DNA of 10,791 nucleotides. Source: Acetobacteraceae bacterium. Its GTDB lineage: Bacteria > Pseudomonadota > Alphaproteobacteria > Acetobacterales > Acetobacteraceae. Location of the stretch: contig PKWQ01000460.1 of NCBI GenBank assembly GCA_003133265.1, forward strand, positions 1 to 10,791. Direction: 5' to 3'. The stretch's first letter is position 1. The number at the start of each line of letters is the position of its first letter. The notes beneath the pieces were generated by a model, which was not told where the DNA came from, made no database searches, and saw only the letters and a program-made list of their open reading frames with translations. Positions 1 to 6,448 of this stretch are shown in pieces. Made by a program: the position numbers and the translations under genes.

Positions 1-152
1 TCTTTTTCGCGTGCGATCGGACGCGCGGAGGCCGAGAACAGCCTTCGTGGCGATGGATGGGACGGTGTTGACCACACTCCGCTGTCGGTAGCCCTTGTCA
101 GCGCAATTCACGCGCCGCACCCCAAATCATACAAAAACCAGAGTCCGACAGG
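1..152. other. Unassigned 5' stretch, possible insertion-sequence end
   Basis: No gene can be called here. Plus-strand frame 1 is open from base 1 to a TAG at 157-159, but its 52 residues match no family I know. The bases at 138-159 (CCAGAGTCCGACAGGCTGCTAG) resemble the terminal inverted repeats of some IS5/IS1182-like elements that I recall. They lie exactly where recognisable acyltransferase coding begins. On the minus strand a short open stretch contains the peptide ADKGY, reminiscent of the mid-domain of IS5-type DDE transposases, but it is too short and too diverged to call. The stretch could be the remains of an insertion sequence that cut the neighbouring acyltransferase gene, or simply degraded DNA. 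Confidence 0.25.
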
Positions 153-824
153 CTGCTAGGCCCCGCCTGGAGTCTGTCCGCGGAGTGGCAGTTCTATCTG
201 CTGGCAGCGCTCTGCGCGCGACAGGGATGCGAATGGCGGCTCGTGGCGGGCTTTCTGGGGCTCGCCGCGCTGGCAATCGTGTGGCGGTACTGCGCACCCG
301 AAGCCTGGCTTTTCAGCAGGGCGTTTCTACCCAACAAGGCACATTATTTCGCGCTCGGCATGGCCAGCACGCTTTTGCTGCGTAACGGCCGCCGCGATCA
401 CTTTGCCGTGGTTCTCGGCGCGGTCCTGGCGCTTTGCTGGGTTCAGGGCGGAGCCGAAAAGCTGGCCGCGCCGCTGGTCTGGACCGTGTGCCTGACCGCG
501 CAACTGCGGCAGACGGGCGTGCTCGCTCCCCTTGCCGCAGCGTTAAGCTCTCGCCCGCTGCTATGGCTGGGCGCGGTTTCCTATTGCCTCTACCTTGTGA
601 ACGAGCCGGTTCAGAAGCTGCTCGGGGTGGTCTTGGCGCGCCTCGTCGCGGGCGATGCCGGGCTTTTCACCGTATTGTGGATTCCACTGGCCGTGCTTCT
701 ACCGGTGGCTGTCGCCTGGTGGCTACATCGCGCGATCGAGCAGCCGGTGCTGCGATGGGGCAAGCGGCGGCGCGTCAGCGCGTCCCCGCAGCCGGCCCGA
801 TCCATGATCGCCGACACAATGTGA
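153..824 (+). pseudogene. Acyltransferase-3 (OafA/ExoZ-like) membrane protein, C-terminal remnant
   Basis: This is the C-terminal two-thirds or so of an integral-membrane acyltransferase of the acyltransferase-3 family, which transfers acetyl or other acyl groups to cell-surface sugars. The frame contains WSLSAEWQFYL at 168-200, the usual W-S-L-x-x-E-x-Q-F-Y-L motif. Several hydrophobic helices follow, then LGAVSYCLYLVNEPV and HRAIEQPVLRW near the end, both typical of the family's C-terminus. Complete members are about 350-400 residues; only about 223 codons are recognisable here. The catalytic N-terminal part (family His in the first helices) is absent. The frame is open only back to a TGA at 69-71 and has no ATG. 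The first usable start, a GTG at 243, would begin after the WSL motif. The gene therefore looks 5'-truncated, perhaps by an insertion. The remnant ends with TGA at 822-824, about 100 bases before the lipoprotein gene. Base composition looks lower in GC than the rest of the window, which would fit acquired surface-polysaccharide DNA. Confidence 0.75.
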
Positions 825-830
825 GGACAC

Positions 831-842
831 ACTATGTAAAAT
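831..842 (+). promoter_or_regulatory. Candidate -10 element for the lipoprotein gene
   Basis: TAAAAT at 837-842, preceded by TATG, is the only AT-rich hexamer between the acyltransferase remnant and the lipoprotein start, and it matches the sigma-70 -10 consensus at five of six positions. No good -35 is present: CCGACA at 811-816 is 20 bases upstream, which is too far. If used, it would leave a 5' leader of roughly 75-80 bases. Confidence 0.3.
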
Positions 843-850
843 ACCGACAA

Positions 851-897
851 CGGTGCCGGGAGTAGGATGCTCTGGCTGATCGGGCCGGTGCCGGCAC
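851..897 (+). repeat. Repeated CGGTGCCGG with overlapping palindrome in the lipoprotein leader
   Basis: CGGTGCCGG occurs at 851-859 and again at 886-894. The second copy overlaps the perfect palindrome GTGCCGGCAC at 888-897, so CCGGCAC at 891-897 can pair with GTGCCGG at 853-859. This could form a hairpin in the leader, or be a protein-binding dyad. In GC-rich DNA it may also be chance. Confidence 0.3.
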
Positions 898-926
898 GCA
901 CTCAGCGGAATCAAGGAGAGTTTACC

Positions 927-1517
927 ATGCGTCGCATCAGCTGCCTCATCGCCTTGGCTGGGCCGCTCGCGCTCGGCGCCTGCGTCGTGGCCCCCCCGGC
1001 GGGGCCGAGCGTCATGGCGCTGCCCGGCAAGGACAAGAGCTTCGAGGCATTTCAGCAGGATGACGGCTTCTGCCGCCAATATGCATGGCAGCAGAATGGC
1101 GGGGTGCAGCCGGCGGACGCCGCGACGCAGAGCGCGGTGGGCAGCGCCGTGGTCGGCACCGTGCTGGGCGCGGCGGCGGGCGCGGCGCTCGGGTCGGTGA
1201 GCGGGCAGATGGGTGCGGGCGCGGCGATCGGCGGCGCGACCGGCCTGCTGGCCGGCAGCGCCATCGGTGCGAATAACGCTCAGCTTTCAGCAGGAGAGCT
1301 GCAACGGCGATACGACATGATCTACACCCAGTGCATGTATTCCAAGGGCGATTCGGTCCAGTCGCAGCCGGCCTACGGCGGTTATCCCGCTCAGGGTCCG
1401 TATGGTGCCTACCCCTATCCGGGCCCTTACTACCCGGCGCCCGGATATTATTACGGACCCGGCGTCGTGATCAACGGCGGCTGGGGCTGGGGCGGCTGGC
1501 ATCACGGCTGGCGCTGA
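927..1517 (+). CDS. Glycine-zipper outer-membrane lipoprotein
   Basis: A 196-residue predicted lipoprotein. It has a short N-terminal signal segment with lipobox LGAC (residues 16-19), so Cys19 would be lipidated and the protein anchored in a membrane facing the periplasm. Two further cysteines, Cys49 (in DDGFCRQYA) and Cys136 (in YTQCMYSKG), flank the central part and could form a disulphide. Residues ~69-116 are a Gly/Ala-rich glycine-zipper segment (GxxxG spacing), as in YMGG-like zipper proteins of proteobacteria. The tail, from ~148, is rich in Pro, Tyr, Gly and Trp and ends in WGWGGWHHGWR. The start is the ATG at 927, preceded by AAGGAGAG at 913-920; an upstream in-frame ATG at 867 lacks such a site and would bury the signal peptide. 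The exact function of these proteins is not known to me; a cell-envelope role is inferred. It converges on trmB with a 25-base gap that shows no clear terminator. Confidence 0.85.
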   Translation: MRRISCLIALAGPLALGACVVAPPAGPSVMALPGKDKSFEAFQQDDGFCRQYAWQQNGGVQPADAATQSAVGSAVVGTVLGAAAGAALGSVSGQMGAGAAIGGATGLLAGSAIGANNAQLSAGELQRRYDMIYTQCMYSKGDSVQSQPAYGGYPAQGPYGAYPYPGPYYPAPGYYYGPGVVINGGWGWGGWHHGWR

Positions 1518-1542
1518 GAACTGGTAGAACCGCGCAGCCCGG

Positions 1543-2250
1543 TCACGCCCGGCGGATGAACCGCCAATAGAGCGGCCGCCGTCCGGCGCGGATCGCCTTC
1601 GCCTCGTAGCGCGTCGGCGGCCAGCCGTCCGGCCGTTCCATCGCCGGGGGCGGAACATCGAACAGAACCTGCCGCGCCATCACCTCGGTAACCCAGGCCT
1701 GATAGGTCGGATCGTCGCTCGCCACCCGCCATTCCGCGCCCGGCTTCAGCACCCGGGCGAGTTCGGGCAGTTGCACCGGATGCACGAAGCGGCGCTTGGC
1801 GTGGCGGGCCTTGGGCCAGGGATCGGGGAACAGCAGGAACAGCCGGTCCAGGCAGGCGTCCGGCAGCGCCCGCAGCAGGATGCGCGCATCCTCGGTCCAC
1901 AGGCGCAGATTGGCCGGCAGCGGCGCGCTCGCCTCGCCGCCCTCGGGCACCAGCCGGGCGAGCAGCGAGCAGATGCCGTTCTCGAACACCTCGCAGGCGA
2001 TCAGGCCGGCGTCGGGGTCGGCGGCGGCCTGTGCGACGGCATGCTCGCCGCCGCCGAAGCCCACTTCCAGCCATAGTGCGCGCGGGCGCGGATCGAACGC
2101 CGCCAACGGATCGGCTGCGGCGGCGGCGGCGAATGCCAGCCGCGGCAAGGTGACATCCAGCAGCACCTGCTGGCGTGGCCGAAGCGTGTGGCCGCGGGCG
2201 CGGCCGTACAGCCGGTCGGGCGGCGGCTTCACGCCACCCGGGGCCGCCAT
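1543..2250 (-). CDS. trmB: tRNA (guanine-N7)-methyltransferase TrmB
   Basis: This cytoplasmic enzyme transfers a methyl group from S-adenosylmethionine to N7 of guanine 46 in the variable loop of tRNAs. The 235-residue product is of normal family length. It shows the SAM-binding loop EVGFGGGEH (residues ~62-70), an acidic residue after strand 2 in ACEVF (~85-89), the family signature FPDPWPKARHAKRR (141-154), and the C-terminal TRYEAK (213-218) corresponding to the T-x-Y-E motif. The first ~55 residues are a less conserved basic, Ala-rich extension. It begins two bases after the metK stop, so it is almost certainly translated from the metK transcript. No strong ribosome-binding site precedes the ATG at 2250, which suggests coupling to metK translation. 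A GTG at codon 7 is a possible alternative start. MetK makes this enzyme's methyl donor. Confidence 0.95.
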   Translation of the reverse strand: MAAPGGVKPPPDRLYGRARGHTLRPRQQVLLDVTLPRLAFAAAAAADPLAAFDPRPRALWLEVGFGGGEHAVAQAAADPDAGLIACEVFENGICSLLARLVPEGGEASAPLPANLRLWTEDARILLRALPDACLDRLFLLFPDPWPKARHAKRRFVHPVQLPELARVLKPGAEWRVASDDPTYQAWVTEVMARQVLFDVPPPAMERPDGWPPTRYEAKAIRAGRRPLYWRFIRRA

Positions 2251-2252
2251 GC

Positions 2253-3440
2253 TCAGCGTCCGAACGCGGTCTTCAGCGCCGGCACCAGATCGGTTTTCTC
2301 CCAGGTGAACGTGCCCTTCTCCGGGTCCGGCTCACGGCCGAAATGGCCGTAGGCGGAGGTGGGCACGTAAATCGGGCGGTTCAGGTGCAGATGCTCGCGG
2401 ATGCCGCGCGGCGTCAGGTTGACCAGTTCGCGCAGCGTCGCTTCCAGCCGCGCCTCGCTCACATCCCTGCCGGTGCCGTGCAGGTCGACATAGACCGACA
2501 GCGGGTGGGAGACACCGATGGCGTAGCTGATCTGCAGCGTGCATTTGTCCGCCAGATCGGCGGCGACGACGTTTTTCGCCAGATAGCGGCAGACATAGGC
2601 GGCCGAGCGGTCGACCTTGGTCGGGTCCTTGCCGCTGAACGCGCCGCCGCCATGCGGGGCGGCGCCGCCGTAGGTGTCGACGATGATCTTGCGCCCGGTC
2701 AGCCCGCAATCGCCGTCCGGCCCGCCGATGACGAACTTGCCGGTCGGGTTGACGTAGAACTCGCGCTCCGCCGGCATCCAGCCCTCCGGCAGGCTGCTTT
2801 CCACCAGCGGCCACAGCATGGCCTTGATCTCCGCCTGCTCCAGCCCCTCGACATGCTGGGTGGAGACCACGACCGAGGTCGCGCCCACCGGCTTGCCATC
2901 GACGTAGCGCAGCGTCACCTGGCTCTTGGCGTCCGGCAGCAGGCCGGCCACCGACAGGTCGCTGCTGCGGCGCAGCTCGCTGATCCGGCGCAGGATCAGA
3001 TGCGCGTAATACAGCGGCGCCGGCATCAGCAGTTCGGTCTCGCGGCAGGCATAGCCGAACATGATGCCCTGATCGCCGGCGCCCTCGTCCTTGTTGCCCT
3101 CGGCGTCCACGCCCTGGGCGATGTCGGAGGACTGGGCGTGCAGCAGCACCTCGATCTTGGCGTTCTTCCAGGAGAAGCCGGCCTGGTCGTAGCCGATATC
3201 GTGGATCGCCATGCGCGCCAGATGCGCCAGGTATTCATGGGTGATGACGCCCGGGCCGCGGGTTTCCCCGGCCAGGACCACGCGGTTGGTGGTCACCAGC
3301 GTCTCGCAGGCCACGCGTGAATAGGGGTCGGCGGTCAGGAACGCGTCCAGCACGGTGTCGCTGAGCCGGTCGGCAACCTTGTCCGGATGCCCTTCCGAGA
3401 CGGACTCGGAGGTAAAGAGATATTCGCCGGTATCGCGCAT
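2253..3440 (-). CDS. metK: S-adenosylmethionine synthetase MetK
   Basis: MetK condenses methionine and ATP into S-adenosylmethionine, with release of phosphate and pyrophosphate, in the cytoplasm. The 395-residue protein has the normal length and the expected motifs: GHPDK near the N-terminus (17-21), signature 1 GAGDQGIMFGYA (120-131), the GPDGDCGLTGRKI segment (240-252) and the glycine-rich phosphate-binding signature GGGAFSGKDPTKVDRS (264-279). The spelling DRLSD after GHPDKVA is, from memory, the alphaproteobacterial form of DQISD. The ATG at 3440 has GAGGA (minus-strand bases 3452-3448) seven bases upstream. dapB lies 110 bases upstream on the same strand. That gap contains a plausible promoter and a small hairpin, so metK-trmB may be transcribed on its own as well as by read-through. 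I see no metK duplication or damage. Confidence 0.97.
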   Translation of the reverse strand: MRDTGEYLFTSESVSEGHPDKVADRLSDTVLDAFLTADPYSRVACETLVTTNRVVLAGETRGPGVITHEYLAHLARMAIHDIGYDQAGFSWKNAKIEVLLHAQSSDIAQGVDAEGNKDEGAGDQGIMFGYACRETELLMPAPLYYAHLILRRISELRRSSDLSVAGLLPDAKSQVTLRYVDGKPVGATSVVVSTQHVEGLEQAEIKAMLWPLVESSLPEGWMPAEREFYVNPTGKFVIGGPDGDCGLTGRKIIVDTYGGAAPHGGGAFSGKDPTKVDRSAAYVCRYLAKNVVAADLADKCTLQISYAIGVSHPLSVYVDLHGTGRDVSEARLEATLRELVNLTPRGIREHLHLNRPIYVPTSAYGHFGREPDPEKGTFTWEKTDLVPALKTAFGR

Positions 3441-3464
3441 TTGCGGGTCCTCGTGTCGCGAGTT

Positions 3465-3479
3465 CCGGCCATATGCCGG
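3465..3479. repeat. Short hairpin/dyad in the metK leader
   Basis: The sequence CCGGCCATATGCCGG consists of perfect 5-base arms (CCGGC and GCCGG) around CATAT. It lies between the candidate metK promoter and the metK ribosome-binding site, so it would fall in the metK mRNA leader. It could be a small hairpin or a binding site. It is far too short to be a SAM riboswitch by itself. Confidence 0.35.
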
Positions 3480-3487
3480 GCGCGCGG

Positions 3488-3516
3488 TGTGTGGCCGAAA
3501 CAGCCGGAAGGGTCAA
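3488..3516 (-). promoter_or_regulatory. Candidate metK-trmB promoter
   Basis: Reading the minus strand, TTGACC (3516-3511) matches the -35 consensus at five of six positions. CACACA (3493-3488), 17 bases further on, is a poor -10. The spacing and position, about 50 bases before the metK ATG, are right for a promoter. The weak -10 is a reason for doubt, although alphaproteobacterial promoters often keep the -35 better than the -10. Confidence 0.35.
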
Positions 3517-3550
3517 GGGAACATGGAATTCTACGTCTCCGGGTGCGCCA

Positions 3551-4318
3551 TCAGCCCCGCATCCCGAGCACGTCCATCATCGAATAGAGCCCCGCCGGCC
3601 GGGCCGCCGCCCAGAGCGCCGCGCGCACCGCGCCGGCCGCGAAGGCCCGGCGGTCGAAGGCGCGATGGGTCAGCGCGATATGCTCGGCGCCGGCGACGAA
3701 GATCAGCGTGTGTTCGCCCACCACCTGCCCGCCGCGCAAGCTGGCGAAGCCGATCGCCCCGGTCTTGCGCGCGCCGGTGTGGCCATGCCGGCCGCTTTCC
3801 ATCACGTCGTTGAAATTCTGCCCGCGCCCCTTCGCCACCGCCCGGCCCATGCCGATGGCGGTGCCGGACGGCGCGTCGACCTTCTGGCGGTGGTGCATCT
3901 CGACAATCTCGGCGTCGTAGCTCTCCGCCGGCAGCGCCGCCGCCATCCGTTCGGCCAGCGCCAGGACCAGATTGACCCCGGTGGCGAAATTCGCGGCATA
4001 CACCACCGCGATCCGCTCGGCTGCCCGCGCCACCGCCGCCTCGTCGGCATCCGACAGGCCCGACGTGCCCAGCACCCAGGGCTTGCCCGCCGCCGCCAGC
4101 GCCGCCGCGTGCGCCTGTGCCGTGGCGGCGTTGGTGAAGTCGATCACCACGTCGCTGCCCGTCGCCAGCGCGGCGATGTCGGCGAAGCCGCCCGCCCCGA
4201 CATCACCGGGCAGATGGGCGCGCCCGATCCCGCCCGAGACCGTCGCCCCGGCGGCGGCCACTTCCTCGACCAGCAGCGTGCCCATCCGTCCGGTGATGCC
4301 GGCGATGCCGATGCGCAT
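3551..4318 (-). CDS. dapB: 4-hydroxy-tetrahydrodipicolinate reductase DapB
   Basis: DapB catalyses the NAD(P)H-dependent reduction step of the diaminopimelate pathway, giving precursors of lysine and of peptidoglycan. The 255-residue protein opens with a Rossmann dinucleotide loop GITGRMG (7-13) and has DFT at 60-62 and GTSG at 84-87. It also has the catalytic/substrate-binding signature EMHHRQKVDAPSGTA (140-154), with the His pair at 142-143 and Lys146. It is slightly shorter than the E. coli enzyme (273). The ATG at 4318 is preceded, after five bases, by a strong Shine-Dalgarno AGGGAGG (minus strand, 4330-4324). It lies 66 bases downstream of copD and 110 bases upstream of metK on the same strand. 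The pairing with copper genes looks like simple adjacency, not a shared function. Confidence 0.96.
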   Translation of the reverse strand: MRIGIAGITGRMGTLLVEEVAAAGATVSGGIGRAHLPGDVGAGGFADIAALATGSDVVIDFTNAATAQAHAAALAAAGKPWVLGTSGLSDADEAAVARAAERIAVVYAANFATGVNLVLALAERMAAALPAESYDAEIVEMHHRQKVDAPSGTAIGMGRAVAKGRGQNFNDVMESGRHGHTGARKTGAIGFASLRGGQVVGEHTLIFVAGAEHIALTHRAFDRRAFAAGAVRAALWAAARPAGLYSMMDVLGMRG

Positions 4319-4384
4319 GGGGGCCTCCCTGTTCCTCGATAAGATGGCGCGATCCTGCGGTCCCGGGCCTCCCGCGTCCAGTGC

Positions 4385-6037
4385 CTACGCCTCCCGGTAG
4401 GACAGCAGGATCAGCCCGATCAGCAGGAAGCAGGCCGGCCATACCCAGCCGGCGATCCGGTTGCCCGGCGGGTCCAGCCGCAGCTCCAGCCACCGCGCGC
4501 CGCCGGCGGCGATGGCGGCCAGGGCGAGCGGGGTGTGCGACACCTCGATCAGCAGCTGGTCCTTGACGTTGGCGATGGCATGGGTGTGGGTCAGCAGCAG
4601 AATGCCGCCGAGGGCGCAGATCAGCGGGAACACCATGGCCGCGCCATTGCGCGTCCAGCCCTGGGCACGCACCCGCCATTCGAAGAAGGCGAAGGCGACG
4701 ATCAGCGGCAGGACCGCGCGGTGCTGCAATACCTCTATGTCGCGCATGCTCTCGCCGAAGCCGATGTTGCCCATCGGCCAGGTTTCGGGATCGGAGCGGA
4801 AGAACAGGAACACCGCCAGCGCCAGGAACATCAGCGGCCAGTGCCGCGCCCATCCCAGCCCGGCGCGGTGCGCCAGCGCCAGCAGCCCGATCGCCAGGAC
4901 GCACAGCCCGGCCCAGTGATGGTTGTATTCCGACCAGGCGATGTCGGCGGTGTTACGCGCGGGCAGCAAGCCCGATCCGGGGATGAAGGCCGCCGACGGC
5001 GCGGCGCGGCCGGCGGCGGCCTCCTTGTCGAGCTGCTCCTGCAAGGCGGGCAGCGCCAGCGTGTCGTGGTCGGGCGAGGCGAGGCGGGGCATCACCGGCG
5101 TGTTGCGCGCGATCAGTTCCTGCATCGTCACCCGGTCAACGGTCAGGTCGACCGCCGGCGGCACCGAGGTCAGCGAGGCGGCGGCGAAGAAGATGGCGAT
5201 GCCGATGCCGAGTTCGACCTCGGCGAAGCGCTTCAGCCGCGTCACCGGCGTGGCCGGATCGGCGCGCAGCCGCTCGACCAGGAGGAAATTGCCCGCGCCC
5301 AGCGCCAGCAGGCCGAGGAACATGCAGATCTTGGCGCCGACCATCACGCCGTAGGCGGTGCCGTAGAAGCCCGCCCAGTCGCCGATATAGAACAGGCTCA
5401 TGGTGACGCCGCTGAGCAGGATGCAGGCCACGCCCACCATCGACATGCGCGAGAACCGCGCGCCCACCGCGCGCCACGCGCGTCCGTCACGCACCTGGGC
5501 CAGCGCCAGCAGGAAGCTCGGGATGCCGCCGATCCAGATCGCCGCGCCGAGCTGGTGCAGCCCCTCGGCGAGCAGCAGCAGCCTGCTATCCTCGATCCGT
5601 GCGGCCGCATGCGTGGTCAGCGTGGCCGCCGCCAGTTCCACGAGCATCAGGGCGAGCAGCGTCGGCAACGGCACACGCGGCCCGCCGGCGAACAGCAATA
5701 TCGTGATCACCGCCGCCGCGGCGATCTTCACCAGGCCGGCCAGGGCGAAATTCGCGCCCAGCACCTGGAGCACCGACAGATCGACGGTGCCGACCAGCAC
5801 CGCCGTCTGCAAGGCCACCGCGATCCCCTCGAACAGGATCAGCGCCACCCCCGCCCAGGCGGCGATCCGCGTGGTGCCGGCCAGGACCGCCGCCCCGGAC
5901 AGCCCCAGCGCGGGCGACAGCGGACGGGCGAGGAACAGCAGGAACAGCACGCCGCCCAGCATCGTCGATTGCGCGCCGATGGTCAGCCCGTGCAGCACGA
6001 TGGACAAATAGCCGAACAGGTCGATCAGCAATGTCAC
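4385..6037 (-). CDS. copD: CopD-family copper membrane protein with His-containing C-terminal membrane extension
   Basis: A 550-residue polytopic inner-membrane protein. The first ~290 residues match the CopD/PcoD/YcnJ copper-transport domain: many transmembrane helices, His16 in helix 1, His143 in TTHAA and the characteristic EGLHQLGAAIWIGG (158-171) with His161. A more polar stretch (~295-365), probably outside the membrane, follows. A second membrane part of about five or six helices then carries more histidines: EYNHHW (370-375), LQHR (His439), LTHTH (His484, His486) and EVSH (His501). CopD alone is usually about 290-310 residues, so this is a long two-part version; I recall similar lengths in other alphaproteobacteria. 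The start is GTG at 6037, four bases after the copC stop, so translation is probably coupled to copC. The likely role is to accept copper from periplasmic CopC and move it across the inner membrane. What the C-terminal half does is unknown to me; a metal-binding or second-transport role is inferred from the membrane histidines. Confidence 0.85.
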   Translation of the reverse strand: MTLLIDLFGYLSIVLHGLTIGAQSTMLGGVLFLLFLARPLSPALGLSGAAVLAGTTRIAAWAGVALILFEGIAVALQTAVLVGTVDLSVLQVLGANFALAGLVKIAAAAVITILLFAGGPRVPLPTLLALMLVELAAATLTTHAAARIEDSRLLLLAEGLHQLGAAIWIGGIPSFLLALAQVRDGRAWRAVGARFSRMSMVGVACILLSGVTMSLFYIGDWAGFYGTAYGVMVGAKICMFLGLLALGAGNFLLVERLRADPATPVTRLKRFAEVELGIGIAIFFAAASLTSVPPAVDLTVDRVTMQELIARNTPVMPRLASPDHDTLALPALQEQLDKEAAAGRAAPSAAFIPGSGLLPARNTADIAWSEYNHHWAGLCVLAIGLLALAHRAGLGWARHWPLMFLALAVFLFFRSDPETWPMGNIGFGESMRDIEVLQHRAVLPLIVAFAFFEWRVRAQGWTRNGAAMVFPLICALGGILLLTHTHAIANVKDQLLIEVSHTPLALAAIAAGGARWLELRLDPPGNRIAGWVWPACFLLIGLILLSYREA

Positions 6038-6041
6038 GGCT

Positions 6042-6413
6042 CTAGGGCCCGGTCACGGTGAACGCCACGTCGCCGCGCGTGATATGCCCATCGACCGCCA
6101 GCACCTGCCAGTGGATGGTGTAGGTCCCGGGCGTCAGCGCGACGGTGGTGCGCAGCAACTCCTCGGACCCTTGGTCACTGATGGGCAGCATGGTCTGGCT
6201 GCGGTCGGGCCGGGTGAGGGTGAGGCGGGAGCGGAGCCGGTCGATGCGACTGTTGAAGCGGAATTCCATGACCACCTGTCCCGCCGGTACGCTGCCGCCG
6301 GCGGCCGGGCTGCTGGCGAGCAGGATGGCATGCGCCTCCGCCGCCGCCGGCGTCAGGCCGAGCACGACGAGGGCCGCGAGGGTGAACCGGCGGGATGGAA
6401 GCAGGACTGGCAA
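6042..6413 (-). CDS. copC: Periplasmic copper-binding protein CopC
   Basis: A 123-residue secreted protein of the CopC/YobA family (copper chaperone with a beta-sandwich fold). A signal peptide with SRRF (7-10) and a hydrophobic core ends in AAAEA, so cleavage would leave His28 as the mature N-terminal residue (HAILLASSP). Asp108 and His110 in VLAVDGHITRG complete the Cu(II) site: in mature numbering they are D81 and H83, close to the H1/D83/H85 set described for single-Cu(II) CopC proteins. There is no Met-rich loop, so a Cu(I) site is unlikely. I chose the TTG at 6413 as the start because GAGGA lies seven bases upstream and the signal peptide then has a normal length. The frame stays open back to 6557, but that would add about 48 unrelated Arg-rich residues. 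It is the first gene of a copC-copD pair and is divergent from the thioesterase gene. Confidence 0.88.
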   Translation of the reverse strand: MPVLLPSRRFTLAALVVLGLTPAAAEAHAILLASSPAAGGSVPAGQVVMEFRFNSRIDRLRSRLTLTRPDRSQTMLPISDQGSEELLRTTVALTPGTYTIHWQVLAVDGHITRGDVAFTVTGP

Positions 6414-6420
6414 GGATCGA

Positions 6421-6425
6421 TCCTC
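6421..6425 (-). promoter_or_regulatory. Ribosome-binding site that fixes the copC TTG start
   Basis: GAGGA on the minus strand is followed after seven bases by TTG (6413-6411), which begins a peptide with a proper signal sequence. No ATG or GTG in this frame lies near a comparable site, so this decides in favour of the TTG start. Confidence 0.6.
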
Positions 6426-6431
6426 GTGGCC

Positions 6432-6448
6432 GATGCGGTGGCCGCATC
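6432..6448. repeat. Perfect 7-base inverted repeat upstream of copC, possible operator
   Basis: GATGCGG, three bases, then CCGCATC form a perfect 17-base dyad, seven bases upstream of the copC ribosome-binding site. It overlaps the weak candidate copC -10. It could be an operator for a copper- or other metal-responsive regulator, or a hairpin at the start of the mRNA. It does not match a CueR/CsoR/CopY site that I can recall. Confidence 0.45.

Noticed and set aside
1..119. Minus-strand stretch containing ADKGY as a transposase remnant
   Set aside because: The motif alone is too short, and following residues align only loosely with IS5-type transposases. Kept as a hint, not a feature.
1..159. 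Plus-strand frame-1 open stretch as a real gene end
   Set aside because: Only 52 residues, no family resemblance and no context. Recorded only as unassigned DNA.
867..926. Upstream ATG at 867 as the lipoprotein start
   Set aside because: It would place 20 polar residues before the signal peptide, whereas the ATG at 927 has an AAGGAGAG site and gives a normal lipoprotein leader.
1518..1542. Bidirectional terminator between the lipoprotein and trmB genes
   Set aside because: Only a 4-base ACCG/CGGT stem is visible, with no T-run in either direction.
2175..3320. Plus-strand open frame (381 codons) antisense to metK
   Set aside because: No recognisable protein features, and metK on the other strand is unambiguous.
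3441..3550. SAM riboswitch upstream of metK
   Set aside because: No SAM-I, SAM-II or SAM/SAH consensus segments could be recognised, and the leader after the candidate promoter is only ~45 bases.
4535..6061. Long plus-strand open frame (508 codons) antisense to copD
   Set aside because: Its translation is Arg/Gln/His/Gly-rich with no domain or motif, whereas the minus strand encodes a clear CopD. It is a shadow of high-GC codon bias.
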